A stretch of DNA of 49,555 bases from Gammaproteobacteria bacterium (GTDB lineage: Bacteria > Pseudomonadota > Gammaproteobacteria > SZUA-229), in contig JADGFA010000032.1 of NCBI GenBank assembly GCA_016744065.1, forward strand, positions 1-49,555. Reading direction: 5' to 3'. Position 1 is the first letter of the stretch. The number at the start of each line of letters is the position of its first letter. A model generated the notes under the pieces. It was not told the origin of the DNA and searched no databases. It saw nothing but the letters and a program-made list of their open reading frames with translations. A program made the position numbers and the translations under genes. Shown piece after piece: positions 8,971-17,734 of the stretch.

Positions 8971-10266
8971 ATGAACAAGCGTAAAAAAATTCGTGAAAAA
9001 CTCAGTTTTGCCAGTGCAGCTCTGTTACAAATGACCAGCGCATCAGCCACAGAAACACCCGACGAAACATGGGACATGAGTTCAGCTATTTTATTTTATA
9101 ATGAAAGTGATGGACGTGTTTCAGCAATTGAACCGGTTATTAGCGGCACAAAAGAATTAAAAAACGGTGACATTATAAATTTAAAAGCTGTATTTGATTC
9201 TTTAACCGGTGCCACACCTACAGGCGCACATGCATCCAGCACAGATCAAACATTTACAAATCCATCAGGTAAAAAATCATATACCGTCACCGCGGGTGAA
9301 CTACCGCTGGATGATACATTTCTTGACACCCGAGTTGCTTTAAGTGGCTCATGGAATAGCGCTGTTTTTGATAATTACAGTCGCTTAATACTCAGTGGAA
9401 ACCTTTCTAAAGAATTTGATTATTCTTCACTCGGTGTATCAGCAAATTTTTTACGTGATTTTAATAACCGCAATACAACCTTCAATGCCGCACTTGGTCT
9501 CAGCTCAGATTCAATAGAGCCTTCCGGGGGAATACCAACTGCATTTGCAAATATGAAAGTCGCAGGTACTGGTACCAATCGTGACGCCACTGATGACAGT
9601 AAAACAATCACTGATTTTATATTTGGTGTTACCCAGGTAATAAACCGCAGCACATTAATGCAGTTCAACCTGGGGGTTAGTGAGTCATCTGGTTATTTAA
9701 CTGACCCATACAAAATCATAACGCTAATTGATCCTGTTAATGGCTTACCAATTGCAACCTCTGGTGATGACCTCCCCTACCTGTATGAGAATCGACCTGA
9801 CTCACGCTCCAGACAAACATTTTTCTGGAAAACAGTACATCACCTTAATGAAGATATCATTAATATCTCATACCGTTATCACACAGATGACTGGGGCATA
9901 GATTCACATACTATTGATTTTCATTACCGCTATGAACTCGGTAATGGTAGCTACCTACAACCTCATTTACGTTATTACTCACAAAACGCAGCTGATTTTT
10001 TTACCACAAGCCTGGCAGATGGCCAGGCATTACCTGAATTTGCCAGCGCCGATTATCGACTGGGTGATTTTATAACCAGCACTATTGGTATTAAGTATGC
10101 GACACCCGCAGGTAAAAATAGTGAATTTAGCGTGCGGGCTGAAATCATCAGTCAAACACAGAATGAAGTTAATACACCCGTTGGCGATCAGGCAAATCAT
10201 GACCTGACACCTGATCTTGACTCATTTATCATTCAGCTCGGTTATGATTTCTACTTTGAACAATAA
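8971..10266 (+). CDS. DUF3570 outer-membrane protein
   Basis: 431 residues. The N-terminus has a charged start and a short alanine/serine-rich export signal (FASAALLQMTSASA). The mature chain begins ETPDETWDMSSAILFYNESD and consists of alternating beta segments (for example NISYRYHTDDWGIDSHTIDF and SYLQPHLRYYSQ), ending in an aromatic strand DFYFEQ, as expected for a beta-barrel. It matches what I know of DUF3570, which is usually encoded with DUF4266 and a thioredoxin as here. Substrate and function are unknown. About 107 bases separate it from the DUF4266 gene; a shared transcript is likely. Confidence 0.8.
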   Translation: MNKRKKIREKLSFASAALLQMTSASATETPDETWDMSSAILFYNESDGRVSAIEPVISGTKELKNGDIINLKAVFDSLTGATPTGAHASSTDQTFTNPSGKKSYTVTAGELPLDDTFLDTRVALSGSWNSAVFDNYSRLILSGNLSKEFDYSSLGVSANFLRDFNNRNTTFNAALGLSSDSIEPSGGIPTAFANMKVAGTGTNRDATDDSKTITDFIFGVTQVINRSTLMQFNLGVSESSGYLTDPYKIITLIDPVNGLPIATSGDDLPYLYENRPDSRSRQTFFWKTVHHLNEDIINISYRYHTDDWGIDSHTIDFHYRYELGNGSYLQPHLRYYSQNAADFFTTSLADGQALPEFASADYRLGDFITSTIGIKYATPAGKNSEFSVRAEIISQTQNEVNTPVGDQANHDLTPDLDSFIIQLGYDFYFEQ

Positions 10267-10575
10267 CAGGCTGCAAAACAAGTGATGCACATGCTATCTT
10301 ACAGATTGAGGTACAAAATACCTCCAACCCTACTAAAAATAAGCCAATAATAAATAAAACTCATACTTCCCAAAACGATATGAATTAGCTAATCTCTCGT
10401 TCCTCTTTATCATATTCAGATCAATTTTATTAGTTACGCAGATTAATTAACGAAATTATTATTTAAATATGATAAATATCAACGAGTTACAAAAATAAAA
10501 CAGTTAATCTGCTGCCAGATTTAAACTGATCTTATAATCCCTGGGCTTAAAATGACCCAGGCGGAGGAGAACACA
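10267..10575. other. Intergenic region before sat, with promoter and hairpin signals
   Basis: 309 bases without a gene. A perfect -10-like TATAAT lies at 10533-10538, but no good -35 is seen. A 9-base inverted repeat GCAGATTAA/TTAATCTGC (10438-10446 and 10504-10512) frames an AT-rich stretch upstream of it. Just before the sat ribosome site is a CCTGGG/CCCAGG stem (10540-10545 and 10556-10561). The stretch between DUF3570 and the first repeat shows nothing I can name. Confidence 0.4.
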
Positions 10576-11769
10576 ATGATCAAGCCACACGGTTCTGACG
10601 AACTGAATCCACTATTTGTTTATGACACGGCTAAAAATGACGCCCTGCAAAAAGAAGCCGAAAGCCTGGCCTCTATTACCATCAGCTCCGCATCTGCTGC
10701 CAATGCAGTAATGATGGGAGCTGGCTACTTCAACCCATTAACAGGCTACATGACGAAAGCAGACGCTTTATCTGTTGCCAAAGAAATGAAAACAACATCT
10801 GGTCTGTTCTTTCCGACGCCTGTACTCAATTTAGTTGAAGATGCGAGCAATATAAAAGCCGGTGATCGTATTGCACTTAGAGACCCTAACGTTGAAGGCA
10901 ACCCTGTTCTTGCTGTTATGGATGTTGAGAACGTCGAAGAATTCTCTGATGCAGATATGGCTATGATGAGCGAAAAAGTGTACGCAGCTGCAGATGGCGA
11001 AGCACATCCAGGGGTTGAAGCATTTAATGCACAGGGTAAAGTCTGCCTTTCAGGCCCTGTTCAGGTTTTGAATTTTTCATACTTCATAACTGAGTTTCCT
11101 GACACTTTCCGTACGGCTGTTGAAATTCGCAATGAAATTAAGGAACGCGGCTGGAAAAAAGTTGTTGCATTCCAGACACGTAATCCGATGCATCTGGCAC
11201 ACGAAGAACTCTGCCACATGGCTATGGATCGCCTGGATTGCGACGGTTTAGTTATTCACATGCTATTAGGCAAACTAAAGCCTGGCGATATTCCCGCTCC
11301 TGTACGTGATGCTGCCATTCGTAAAATGGTGGAACTATATTTCCCTAAAAACAGCGCAATGGTAACAGGTTATGGTTTCGACATGTTATATGCCGGACCT
11401 CGTGAAGGCGTATTACATGCCCTGTTCCGCCAGAATATGGGGGCGACTCATTTCATTATCGGTCGCGACCATGCGGGTGTTGGCGATCATTATGGCGCAT
11501 TTGATGCGCAGACTATTTTCAAAAATGAAGTCCCTGAGGGCGCTTTAGAAATCGAAATTTTTGAAGCTGATCATACTGCCTACTCAAAGAAACTAGATAA
11601 AGTAGTTATGATGTGCGAAGCACCTGATCACGAAAAAGAAGATTTCGTACTGTTATCAGGCACTAAAGTACGTGAAATGCTGGGTCAGGGCATTGCGCCA
11701 CCTAAAGAGTTCTCACGCCCTGAAGTGGCTGAAATTTTAATTAGCTACTACCAGAGTCTCAATAAATAA
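10576..11769 (+). CDS. sat: Sulfate adenylyltransferase (ATP sulfurylase)
   Basis: 397 residues. I use the ATG at 10576, where GGAGGAG stands at proper spacing; the in-frame ATG at 10552 would place that Shine-Dalgarno inside the gene. The enzyme interconverts sulfate plus ATP and APS plus pyrophosphate (EC 2.7.7.4). Family motifs are present: QTRNPMHLAHEEL (about residue 200, the HxxH nucleotide-binding motif) and GRDHAGVG. There is no C-terminal APS kinase domain. This monofunctional, CysDN-unrelated form is typical of sulfur oxidisers, which run it towards ATP after AprAB. No aprAB or cysC is adjacent, so the direction is inferred. A good terminator follows. Confidence 0.95.
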   Translation: MIKPHGSDELNPLFVYDTAKNDALQKEAESLASITISSASAANAVMMGAGYFNPLTGYMTKADALSVAKEMKTTSGLFFPTPVLNLVEDASNIKAGDRIALRDPNVEGNPVLAVMDVENVEEFSDADMAMMSEKVYAAADGEAHPGVEAFNAQGKVCLSGPVQVLNFSYFITEFPDTFRTAVEIRNEIKERGWKKVVAFQTRNPMHLAHEELCHMAMDRLDCDGLVIHMLLGKLKPGDIPAPVRDAAIRKMVELYFPKNSAMVTGYGFDMLYAGPREGVLHALFRQNMGATHFIIGRDHAGVGDHYGAFDAQTIFKNEVPEGALEIEIFEADHTAYSKKLDKVVMMCEAPDHEKEDFVLLSGTKVREMLGQGIAPPKEFSRPEVAEILISYYQSLNK

Positions 11770-12212
11770 AACCAAAAAACACATTTGTTTTTTAATAAAA
11801 AAACCCTGAATTTCAGGGTTTTTTTATGCTCAAGCCAATATCACTGATTAAATAAAGCGGGCATTACGCTAAATCACAAATTACTGAGTATATTTACAGA
11901 AAAACTAAAAAATATTAGCTTTATTCCATAATATCTATTTTTTATAAAAGAAAAAACAAACACTCATAGATGATATAGAACAATAAAAACATATAATATA
12001 TCTGGTTTATTTTCTTGAAAGACTATGTTTGTATGCTATTCTGATCTTAGATCTTCTGATAATAACAATTAACGGCTTTCCTAATCAGAAAATATTTATC
12101 TGGAATTTAGAGATTAGCCTTAACATTAGGCTCGAGCCATTGCTCGGCATTTTAGGAATTATGCTCCATATATCTACTATAATGGAGTATGGATTATATA
12201 CGGTACAGAAAA
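11770..12212. other. AT-rich intergenic region after sat
   Basis: 443 bases. It contains the sat terminator (11801-11826); the rest is very AT-rich. A 65-codon frame at 12029-12226 has no ribosome site, is biased to Ile/Leu/Asn as expected of AT-rich noise, and overlaps the next gene, so I do not call it. The promoter for the small exported protein must lie here, but no box is clear enough to name. Confidence 0.4.
11801..11826 (+). terminator. Rho-independent terminator of sat
   Basis: Perfect 9-base stem (AAACCCTGA, loop ATT, TCAGGGTTT) followed by a run of T, 31 bases after the sat stop. An A-run precedes the stem, so it could work on both strands. Confidence 0.88.
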
Positions 12213-12584
12213 ATGCTTTTTACTAAATACACATTAATTAAACCAAATGCGATATTAATATCCGTTTGTATATTATGGATGAATACGGCTATAAGTTCTG
12301 ATACAGCCTATCTGGATGCATTGGAGGCAGAAGCTGAATCCAGTGAAAATATCGAATCAGCAAATCAAAATAAGAAAGAAGAAAAATTAGACACAACAGC
12401 AAAAAATAAGCAAAAAGTTGAATTTGAAGCCCGATTATCAAATGAACTACCCGCTACCTTTAGAACTTACAAAATGCTTTCAGATAATGACAAAGAGACT
12501 GTAATCGCAACCTATTTTGACAACAATAGAAACATGCCTAAATCTACACGTGCTTTATTTAATTTATATTTTAAAGTTAAATAA
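12213..12584 (+). CDS. Small exported protein of unknown function
   Basis: About 123 residues from the ATG at 12213; the frame opens at 12189, but the later start gives a cleaner signal peptide (hydrophobic ILISVCILWMNTAIS). The mature part starts DTAYLDALEAEAESSENIES, continues as an acidic and lysine-rich low-complexity or coiled-coil stretch (about 35-75), and ends in a compact segment (TFRTYKMLSDNDKETVIATY). No family is recognised. It sits 41 bases upstream of the rhodanese-like gene, so the two are probably co-expressed and act together in the periplasm. Confidence 0.65.
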   Translation: MLFTKYTLIKPNAILISVCILWMNTAISSDTAYLDALEAEAESSENIESANQNKKEEKLDTTAKNKQKVEFEARLSNELPATFRTYKMLSDNDKETVIATYFDNNRNMPKSTRALFNLYFKVK

Positions 12585-12625
12585 GACACCCAAAAACAAT
12601 TATTAACTGCATGAGGTATATATAA

Positions 12626-13345
12626 ATGCACCGTACACAAACCTGGTTATACACTTCTCTTTTAAGCTTATGCCTGTTAACAACACCGGCATTTGCACTA
12701 GATGTAAATATCACCAAATCACTTTCAGGGGTAAATACGGTACATAATGGTGACGTAATTAGAATACAACGTATTCAAAACCAGAAAAATGTACTTTCTG
12801 GTGGTTACACTAAAACATCCAGACAGTGCCCTCCCTTTTGCGTCCAGCCTCTTAATGTCGCACCAGGCATAACAACAGTTGCAGAACTGGAGGTATTAAA
12901 CTTTATAAAAAACGCAGTCAATAAAGGAACCGGCGTCATAATTGATGCACGGACCAAGAGCTGGTTTGAAAAAGCAACCATTCCCAGCTCCATAAACATC
13001 CCTTTTAATACCTTTGATAGAGACAGCAGTGACCTCATTAAAGTGTCTGCACTCGCCAAATTAGGCGTCACCGTAAAGTCCACTCAAAGCGACAGTGATG
13101 AGTCTATTATTGATCAAATGATGAGCCTGATGAAGGATGACTCTATCAATAAAAAGAATAAATGGGACTTCAGTCTAGCCAAAAAAGTCATACTCTGGTG
13201 TAACGGCATCTGGTGCGGACAATCACCCCGAGCCATAAGAGGAATGCTATCTTTAGGTTATCCTGCTGAAAAAATATTTTATTACCGAGGTGGTATGCAA
13301 TCCTGGCAATCATTAGGGCTCACCATTGCCAGAGGCGATAAGTAG
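12626..13345 (+). CDS. Secreted rhodanese-like protein
   Basis: 239 residues with a signal peptide (about 1-24, cleavage near PAFA). The C-terminal half is a rhodanese domain: VIIDARTKSWFEKATIPSSI near 105, and the active loop WCNGIWCGQSPRA with candidate persulfide Cys192 and a second Cys197. It ends in YYRGGMQSWQSLGL, the usual rhodanese finish. The N-terminal part carries a separate Cys pair, CPPFC (about 68-72). Rhodaneses carry or transfer sulfane sulfur; export plus nearby sat suggests a role in periplasmic sulfur handling, but the substrate is unknown. The two Cys motifs could form a relay or a disulfide. Confidence 0.82.
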   Translation: MHRTQTWLYTSLLSLCLLTTPAFALDVNITKSLSGVNTVHNGDVIRIQRIQNQKNVLSGGYTKTSRQCPPFCVQPLNVAPGITTVAELEVLNFIKNAVNKGTGVIIDARTKSWFEKATIPSSINIPFNTFDRDSSDLIKVSALAKLGVTVKSTQSDSDESIIDQMMSLMKDDSINKKNKWDFSLAKKVILWCNGIWCGQSPRAIRGMLSLGYPAEKIFYYRGGMQSWQSLGLTIARGDK

Positions 13346-13556
13346 AATTAACACCCTGCATATAGAATAACATATAAAAAATATGATATTTTGAACATAC
13401 ATCAAGCATATTCTGCATTATGTGTAGAATATGGAATTTAAAATACAGCTAATATCTCTCTGCATCAAGCATTAATACTAGCTACAACATAAAATACATT
13501 CTAATTTTAGAAAAAAACCACTTTAACAACTTAAAAACAACTTATCTATAAGTGCA

Positions 13557-13591
13557 CACAGGCTATAAATAACTGTTATTTATAGCCTGTG
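13557..13591. terminator. Long perfect inverted repeat, probable terminator
   Basis: CACAGGCTATAAATAAC (13557-13573) and its exact reverse complement (13575-13591) are separated by one base, so the RNA would fold as a ~15-base-pair stem with a small loop. A pyrimidine-rich CTCTTTCCTT follows. It lies about 210 bases after the rhodanese gene. It is likely a transcript end, but an operator-like dyad cannot be excluded. Confidence 0.55.
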
Positions 13592-13792
13592 CTCTTTCCT
13601 TCATATACCACACAGCATAACTATAATTACTCAATATAGATCTGTTAAATAATTTCTCCTCCCAACAGCATTAATGATAAAGCTTTCAAAGCAAATTCAA
13701 GCATTACAAAACATACACCCTTAACGTTTTAAAATACAAATCTGCCTTTCTTTCATATTACATAAATCTCCTCCATTATCATTAACTCATAT

Positions 13793-13811
13793 AATAATGA
13801 TTATCATTTAC
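13793..13811. promoter_or_regulatory. Fur box of the siderophore operon
   Basis: AATAATGATTATCATTTAC matches the 19-base Fur consensus GATAATGATAATCATTATC at about 15-16 positions by hand count and keeps the ATGAT-N-ATCAT core exactly. It lies 115 bases upstream of the first biosynthetic gene and should repress the nine-gene operon when iron is plentiful. Confidence 0.85.
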
Positions 13812-13925
13812 CAAAATGAGAAATCTGATTTTTAAATATTTAAAAACACCTGAAATACACGAATTAGTTTAAAAAGCATATTTCATATTTATGCGCAATC
13901 AAACCCAAAGCAACGAGGCAATGAT

Positions 13926-15122
13926 ATGAGCGAGCTACTTGAAGCCGTCAAAGAAATAAGTGAAAGTCCTGAATACCTGTTAGATTCATACCAACCCGAA
14001 TCATCAGTATTTTTCTCATCATCATCCAGTGAATTACTCGCACAGGCTCCTTTTGCATCTTTACTGGTTGCTGGTATGAAAGACCTTCCACAACAAGTCA
14101 AAGAGTCACTAAGGCTTGCCCAGGAGCTTGGATTTGATCGCTCAATTGTAGTTGGTGCCATACCTTTCAATGTAAAAGAGCATAATTATTTACGTGTTAG
14201 TACCAACTTTAAAACCAATAATATTAAAAATAGAAAAAAAATTCATGGGCAGGTAGCGACTATAGGGAAACATTCTTTAAAATCACACCCCTCGCCTGAA
14301 ACTTACATCGATAGCGTTAAAAGTGCTTTAAAAAAATTCGCTCAGGGCGATCTGAATAAAGTCGTTCTTTCCCGTACTCTGGAAATAGAATGCGATCAAT
14401 CACTAAATATTAATAACCTGTTAAAAAATCTGGATACTAAAAATCAGCATGGTTATACCTTCGCTATTAACTTAAACGATCCCAGCAAACCATTAGATGA
14501 GTCTCATAAAAAAACCTTAATTGGTGCCAGTCCTGAGTTATTAATATCAAAGCAGGGAAACAAAATAATTGCTAACCCTTTAGCTGGTTCAGAAGCTCGA
14601 AGTGACGACAGTGAGCTTGATCAGGCCAATGCTCAACAACTACTAAACTCCCCCAAAGACAGGTACGAACATGAACTCGTCATCAGGGAAATTGAAAAAG
14701 CATTAAAGCCATTTTGTAAAAACCTGAACATACCCAAAGAACCGTCTCTAGTGAATACCGCAACCATGTGGCACTTATCAACAAGAATAGAAGGTGAATT
14801 AATTGACCCTGAAATCAGCTCATTAACAATTGCCCTTGCCATGCACCCTACCCCTGCCGTCTGTGGTTACCCAACGAATCATGCAAAACAGGCGATTAAA
14901 GAACTTGAGTCATACCAGAGGGATTTATTTACTGGCATGGTGGGCTGGACTGATGCTTCAGGTGATGGCGAATGGGTTGTTACTATCCGCTGCGCTGAGG
15001 TCAGTGAAAAATCCATACGCCTCTATGCGGGTGCAGGCATTGTAGAAGGCTCCAAACCTGAAAAAGAACTGGCCGAAACAGAAGCAAAGTTTAACACTAT
15101 GAAAAATGCCCTGGGTATATAA
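13926..15122 (+). CDS. entC: Isochorismate synthase (EntC/DhbC/MxcD type)
   Basis: 398 residues. It converts chorismate to isochorismate, the first step of 2,3-dihydroxybenzoate (DHB) synthesis, in the cytoplasm with Mg2+. Chorismate-binding family motifs are in order: GASPELLIS (about 200), [11 protein letters not shown] (about 220), [14 protein letters not shown] (about 247), [23 protein letters not shown] and [16 protein letters not shown] (about 345). Length is normal for the siderophore form. It is the first gene of the operon behind the Fur box, with only 6 bases to the DHB-AMP ligase. A menaquinone (MenF) role is unlikely given the neighbours. Also called mxcD in myxochelin clusters. 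Confidence 0.94.
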   Translation: MSELLEAVKEISESPEYLLDSYQPESSVFFSSSSSELLAQAPFASLLVAGMKDLPQQVKESLRLAQELGFDRSIVVGAIPFNVKEHNYLRVSTNFKTNNIKNRKKIHGQVATIGKHSLKSHPSPETYIDSVKSALKKFAQGDLNKVVLSRTLEIECDQSLNINNLLKNLDTKNQHGYTFAINLNDPSKPLDESHKKTLIGASPELLISKQGNKIIANPLAGSEARSDDSELDQANAQQLLNSPKDRYEHELVIREIEKALKPFCKNLNIPKEPSLVNTATMWHLSTRIEGELIDPEISSLTIALAMHPTPAVCGYPTNHAKQAIKELESYQRDLFTGMVGWTDASGDGEWVVTIRCAEVSEKSIRLYAGAGIVEGSKPEKELAETEAKFNTMKNALGI

Positions 15123-15128
15123 CACAAA

Positions 15129-16775
15129 ATGAAAAATAAAATAAACAGTGAAGAAATAGATTTTACACCATGGAATAATGCGGATTGTCAGTTATATAAA
15201 GAACAGGGATTGTGGATAAACAAAACATTAGATCAAATAATAACTCAGGGTGAAGAAAAATATACCGATAAAATTGCGGTTATCGATGCTAATAAAAGCT
15301 GGACTTATAAAGAAATAAATAATAATGCTAAAAAATTAGCGACAGGCTTTAAAGAACTGGGTATTGAAGAGAATGATAAAGTTATTGTTCAACTACCTAA
15401 TATAGGTGAATACTTTGAAATAATATTCGCCCTGTTTAAAATTGGGGCTATACCTGTTTATGCATTACCCGCACATAGAAATATTGAAATTGAACAGTTC
15501 TGTAAAATATCAAAAGCAAAAAGCTATATCATAGCTGAAAAATCCGCTGGTTTTGATTACAGAAATTTAGCTAGAAAAATAAAGTCATCGTGCGCACTGG
15601 AAAATATTATTGTCTGTGGTGATGCAGAAGAATTTATATCACTTGATAGCTTATATAGAGCCCCCATAAAAAAAGCATACGAAAATTCCACATCAGTTGC
15701 TTTACTTCAGCTATCAGGTGGTACAACCAATATACCCAAGCTTATTCCACGAACACATGATGATTACTATTACAGCGTTAGGGAAAGCGTAAAAATATGT
15801 GAGCTAAATGTAAACAGTGTTTTTCTCGCAGTACTGCCGATTGCACACAATTTTACGCACAGCTCTCCTGGTGTACTGGGCGCACTTTATGCCGGGAGTA
15901 CTATCGTATTAGCCGAAAATGGTTCAGCCGATTTAGCCTTTGAATTAATTGAAAAACATAAGGTTACACTAACATCTTTAGTGCCACCGCTGGCCATGAT
16001 ATGGCTCAGTTATGCTAAAGCTACAACAAAAGACCTTTCAAGCCTGTCATTAATACAGGTCGGTGGTGCAAAATTTAGCGCTGAAGCTGCAAAAAAAATA
16101 AAGCCCGTTTTTAAATGCCAGTTACAGCAGGTCTTTGGTATGGCCGAAGGACTCATTAATTACACAAGATTAGATGATCCTGATGAAATAATATTTAATA
16201 CTCAGGGGCGCCCAATGTCACCATACGATGAAATAAAAGTCATCGACAAAAACGGATTAGAAGTCGCTGACGGATTCCCTGGAGAGTTATTAACACGTGG
16301 CCCATACACAATTAAAGGCTATTTTCGTGCAAATGAGCATAATAATAACGCTTTCACCAGTGACGGGTTTTATCGAACAGGTGATATTGTCTGTAAAAAC
16401 AAAGAGGGGTACATCATTGTTGAAGGGCGCGTTAAAGACCAGATAAACAGAGGGGGAGAAAAAGTCTCCGCTGAAGAAGTTGAAAATTTACTACTATCCC
16501 ACGCTTCAATCCAGGATGTTGCCATAGTCGCTATGCCAGATAAGTTAATGGGTGAACGAAGCTGTGCATTTATATTACTCTCAAATAACGCAGAAAAAAA
16601 ACCCGGCATTGGAGATATAAGGCACTTTCTTGAAAACAAAGGCTTAGCTGAATATAAATTACCTGATCGAATTGAATACACGAATAATTTTCCAATGACA
16701 AGTTTTGGAAAAATAAACAAACAGTCATTAAGATCAATTATTACAGAAAAAACAAAAACAGCTGAATTAGCTTAA
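15129..16775 (+). CDS. entE: 2,3-Dihydroxybenzoate-AMP ligase (EntE/MxcE type)
   Basis: 548 residues. It activates DHB with ATP and loads it onto the aryl carrier domain of the isochorismatase protein. ANL-superfamily motifs: LQLSGGTTNIPKLIPRTHDD (A3 phosphate loop, about 195), QVFGMAEGLINYTRLDD (A5, about 333), YRTGDIV (A7), GRVKDQINRGGEK (A8) and the terminal catalytic Lys in TSFGKINK (about 527). The SGGTTNIPK form of the A3 loop is typical of DHB/salicylate ligases rather than amino-acid domains. It is second in the operon, 6 bases after isochorismate synthase. Its reading frame is visibly A-rich, with many Lys/Asn/Ile codons. Confidence 0.94.
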   Translation: MKNKINSEEIDFTPWNNADCQLYKEQGLWINKTLDQIITQGEEKYTDKIAVIDANKSWTYKEINNNAKKLATGFKELGIEENDKVIVQLPNIGEYFEIIFALFKIGAIPVYALPAHRNIEIEQFCKISKAKSYIIAEKSAGFDYRNLARKIKSSCALENIIVCGDAEEFISLDSLYRAPIKKAYENSTSVALLQLSGGTTNIPKLIPRTHDDYYYSVRESVKICELNVNSVFLAVLPIAHNFTHSSPGVLGALYAGSTIVLAENGSADLAFELIEKHKVTLTSLVPPLAMIWLSYAKATTKDLSSLSLIQVGGAKFSAEAAKKIKPVFKCQLQQVFGMAEGLINYTRLDDPDEIIFNTQGRPMSPYDEIKVIDKNGLEVADGFPGELLTRGPYTIKGYFRANEHNNNAFTSDGFYRTGDIVCKNKEGYIIVEGRVKDQINRGGEKVSAEEVENLLLSHASIQDVAIVAMPDKLMGERSCAFILLSNNAEKKPGIGDIRHFLENKGLAEYKLPDRIEYTNNFPMTSFGKINKQSLRSIITEKTKTAELA

Positions 16776-16792
16776 ATATATTGGAAAAAAAA

Positions 16793-17734
16793 ATGGCTAT
16801 ACCAAAAATTAAAAATTATAACTTTGATAATGTAAATCAGTCTATAGAAAACAAAGTGAATTGGGATATAGACCCAGAAAAATGCGTGCTATTAATACAT
16901 GATATGCAAAATTATTTTGTCGATTTTTATGATAAAAATGCTGAACCTATGTCTAGCTTACTTAAAAACATTTCAAACTTAAAAAACCAATGTAAAAAAC
17001 GTGGAATTAAAACAGTTTATACGGCACAACCTAAAGACCAGTCACCTGAAGATCGTGCCTTATTGACTGATTTCTGGGGCCCAGGATTAAGTAAAGATAC
17101 TGATCTGGTAAATATTGTGAGTGAATTAGCACCACAGGAAGATGATATTAATTATACAAAATGGCGTTATAGTGCGTTACAAAGAACACCGCTACAGGAG
17201 TACATGAAAGAAAACGGACTAAACCAGATAATCATATGTGGAATTTATGCCCATATAGGCATACTAGCAACATCACTGGACGCATTCATGAATGACATTA
17301 AAGTGTTTGTTGTAAGTGATGCTATCGCTGATTTTAGTGCAGACGAGCACAGCATGGCTTTACGTTACATCTCTCAACGCTGTGGAAAAACCGAGTCGAT
17401 GAACAGCATAAAACAACAACTATCAATATCAGAAAACACCGAAAACAAACTTAATCACGATAGCATAAAACAGGATATTTCTGAAGTATTAATGCTTCCG
17501 ATAACTGAAATACATAACAATGACAATTTAATGTATTTAGGCCTGGACTCAATACGTTTAATGGCATTGATTGAAAAATGGCAATCACAGAAAATAGACA
17601 TTAATTTCACAGACCTGGGTGGCTCATCAACAGTTACAGACTGGTGGGAAATTATTCAGGAAAAAATAGAATTCGACTCTATAAATAATAACAACATTAA
17701 AATAGATACAGAAAGAGAGCCTGAACATGTCTGA
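16793..17734 (+). CDS. entB: Isochorismatase with aryl carrier domain (EntB/MxcF type)
   Basis: 313 residues from ATG 16793; MAIPKIKNYNFD matches the usual EntB start, so the in-frame TTG at 16781 is not preferred. The N-terminal isochorismatase domain (to about 210) hydrolyses isochorismate to 2,3-dihydro-DHB and pyruvate: Asp37 in IHDMQNYF, Lys123 in YTKWRYSAL and the ICGIYAHIG loop. The C-terminal carrier domain (about 225-300) has the phosphopantetheine site Ser253 in YLGLDSIRLM. It carries DHB to the NRPS condensation domain. It overlaps the NRPS gene by 8 bases, indicating tight coupling. It needs a phosphopantetheinyl transferase not found in this window. Confidence 0.94.
   Translation: MAIPKIKNYNFDNVNQSIENKVNWDIDPEKCVLLIHDMQNYFVDFYDKNAEPMSSLLKNISNLKNQCKKRGIKTVYTAQPKDQSPEDRALLTDFWGPGLSKDTDLVNIVSELAPQEDDINYTKWRYSALQRTPLQEYMKENGLNQIIICGIYAHIGILATSLDAFMNDIKVFVVSDAIADFSADEHSMALRYISQRCGKTESMNSIKQQLSISENTENKLNHDSIKQDISEVLMLPITEIHNNDNLMYLGLDSIRLMALIEKWQSQKIDINFTDLGGSSTVTDWWEIIQEKIEFDSINNNNIKIDTEREPEHV

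Larger units (their letters stand above)
13346..13925. other. Intergenic region upstream of the siderophore operon
   Basis: 580 AT-rich bases without a gene. It contains a long perfect inverted repeat (13557-13591), probably ending the rhodanese transcript, and a strong Fur box (13793-13811), 115 bases before the isochorismate synthase start. A purine-rich stretch with AGGC lies just before the ATG. I see no small protein or known riboswitch in between. Confidence 0.55.

Noticed and set aside
12029..12226. 65-codon frame between sat and the small exported protein
   Set aside because: No ribosome site, composition as expected for AT-rich noise, and it overlaps the better-supported gene starting at 12213.
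16781..16792. TTG start for the isochorismatase gene
   Set aside because: The ATG four codons later gives the standard EntB N-terminus.
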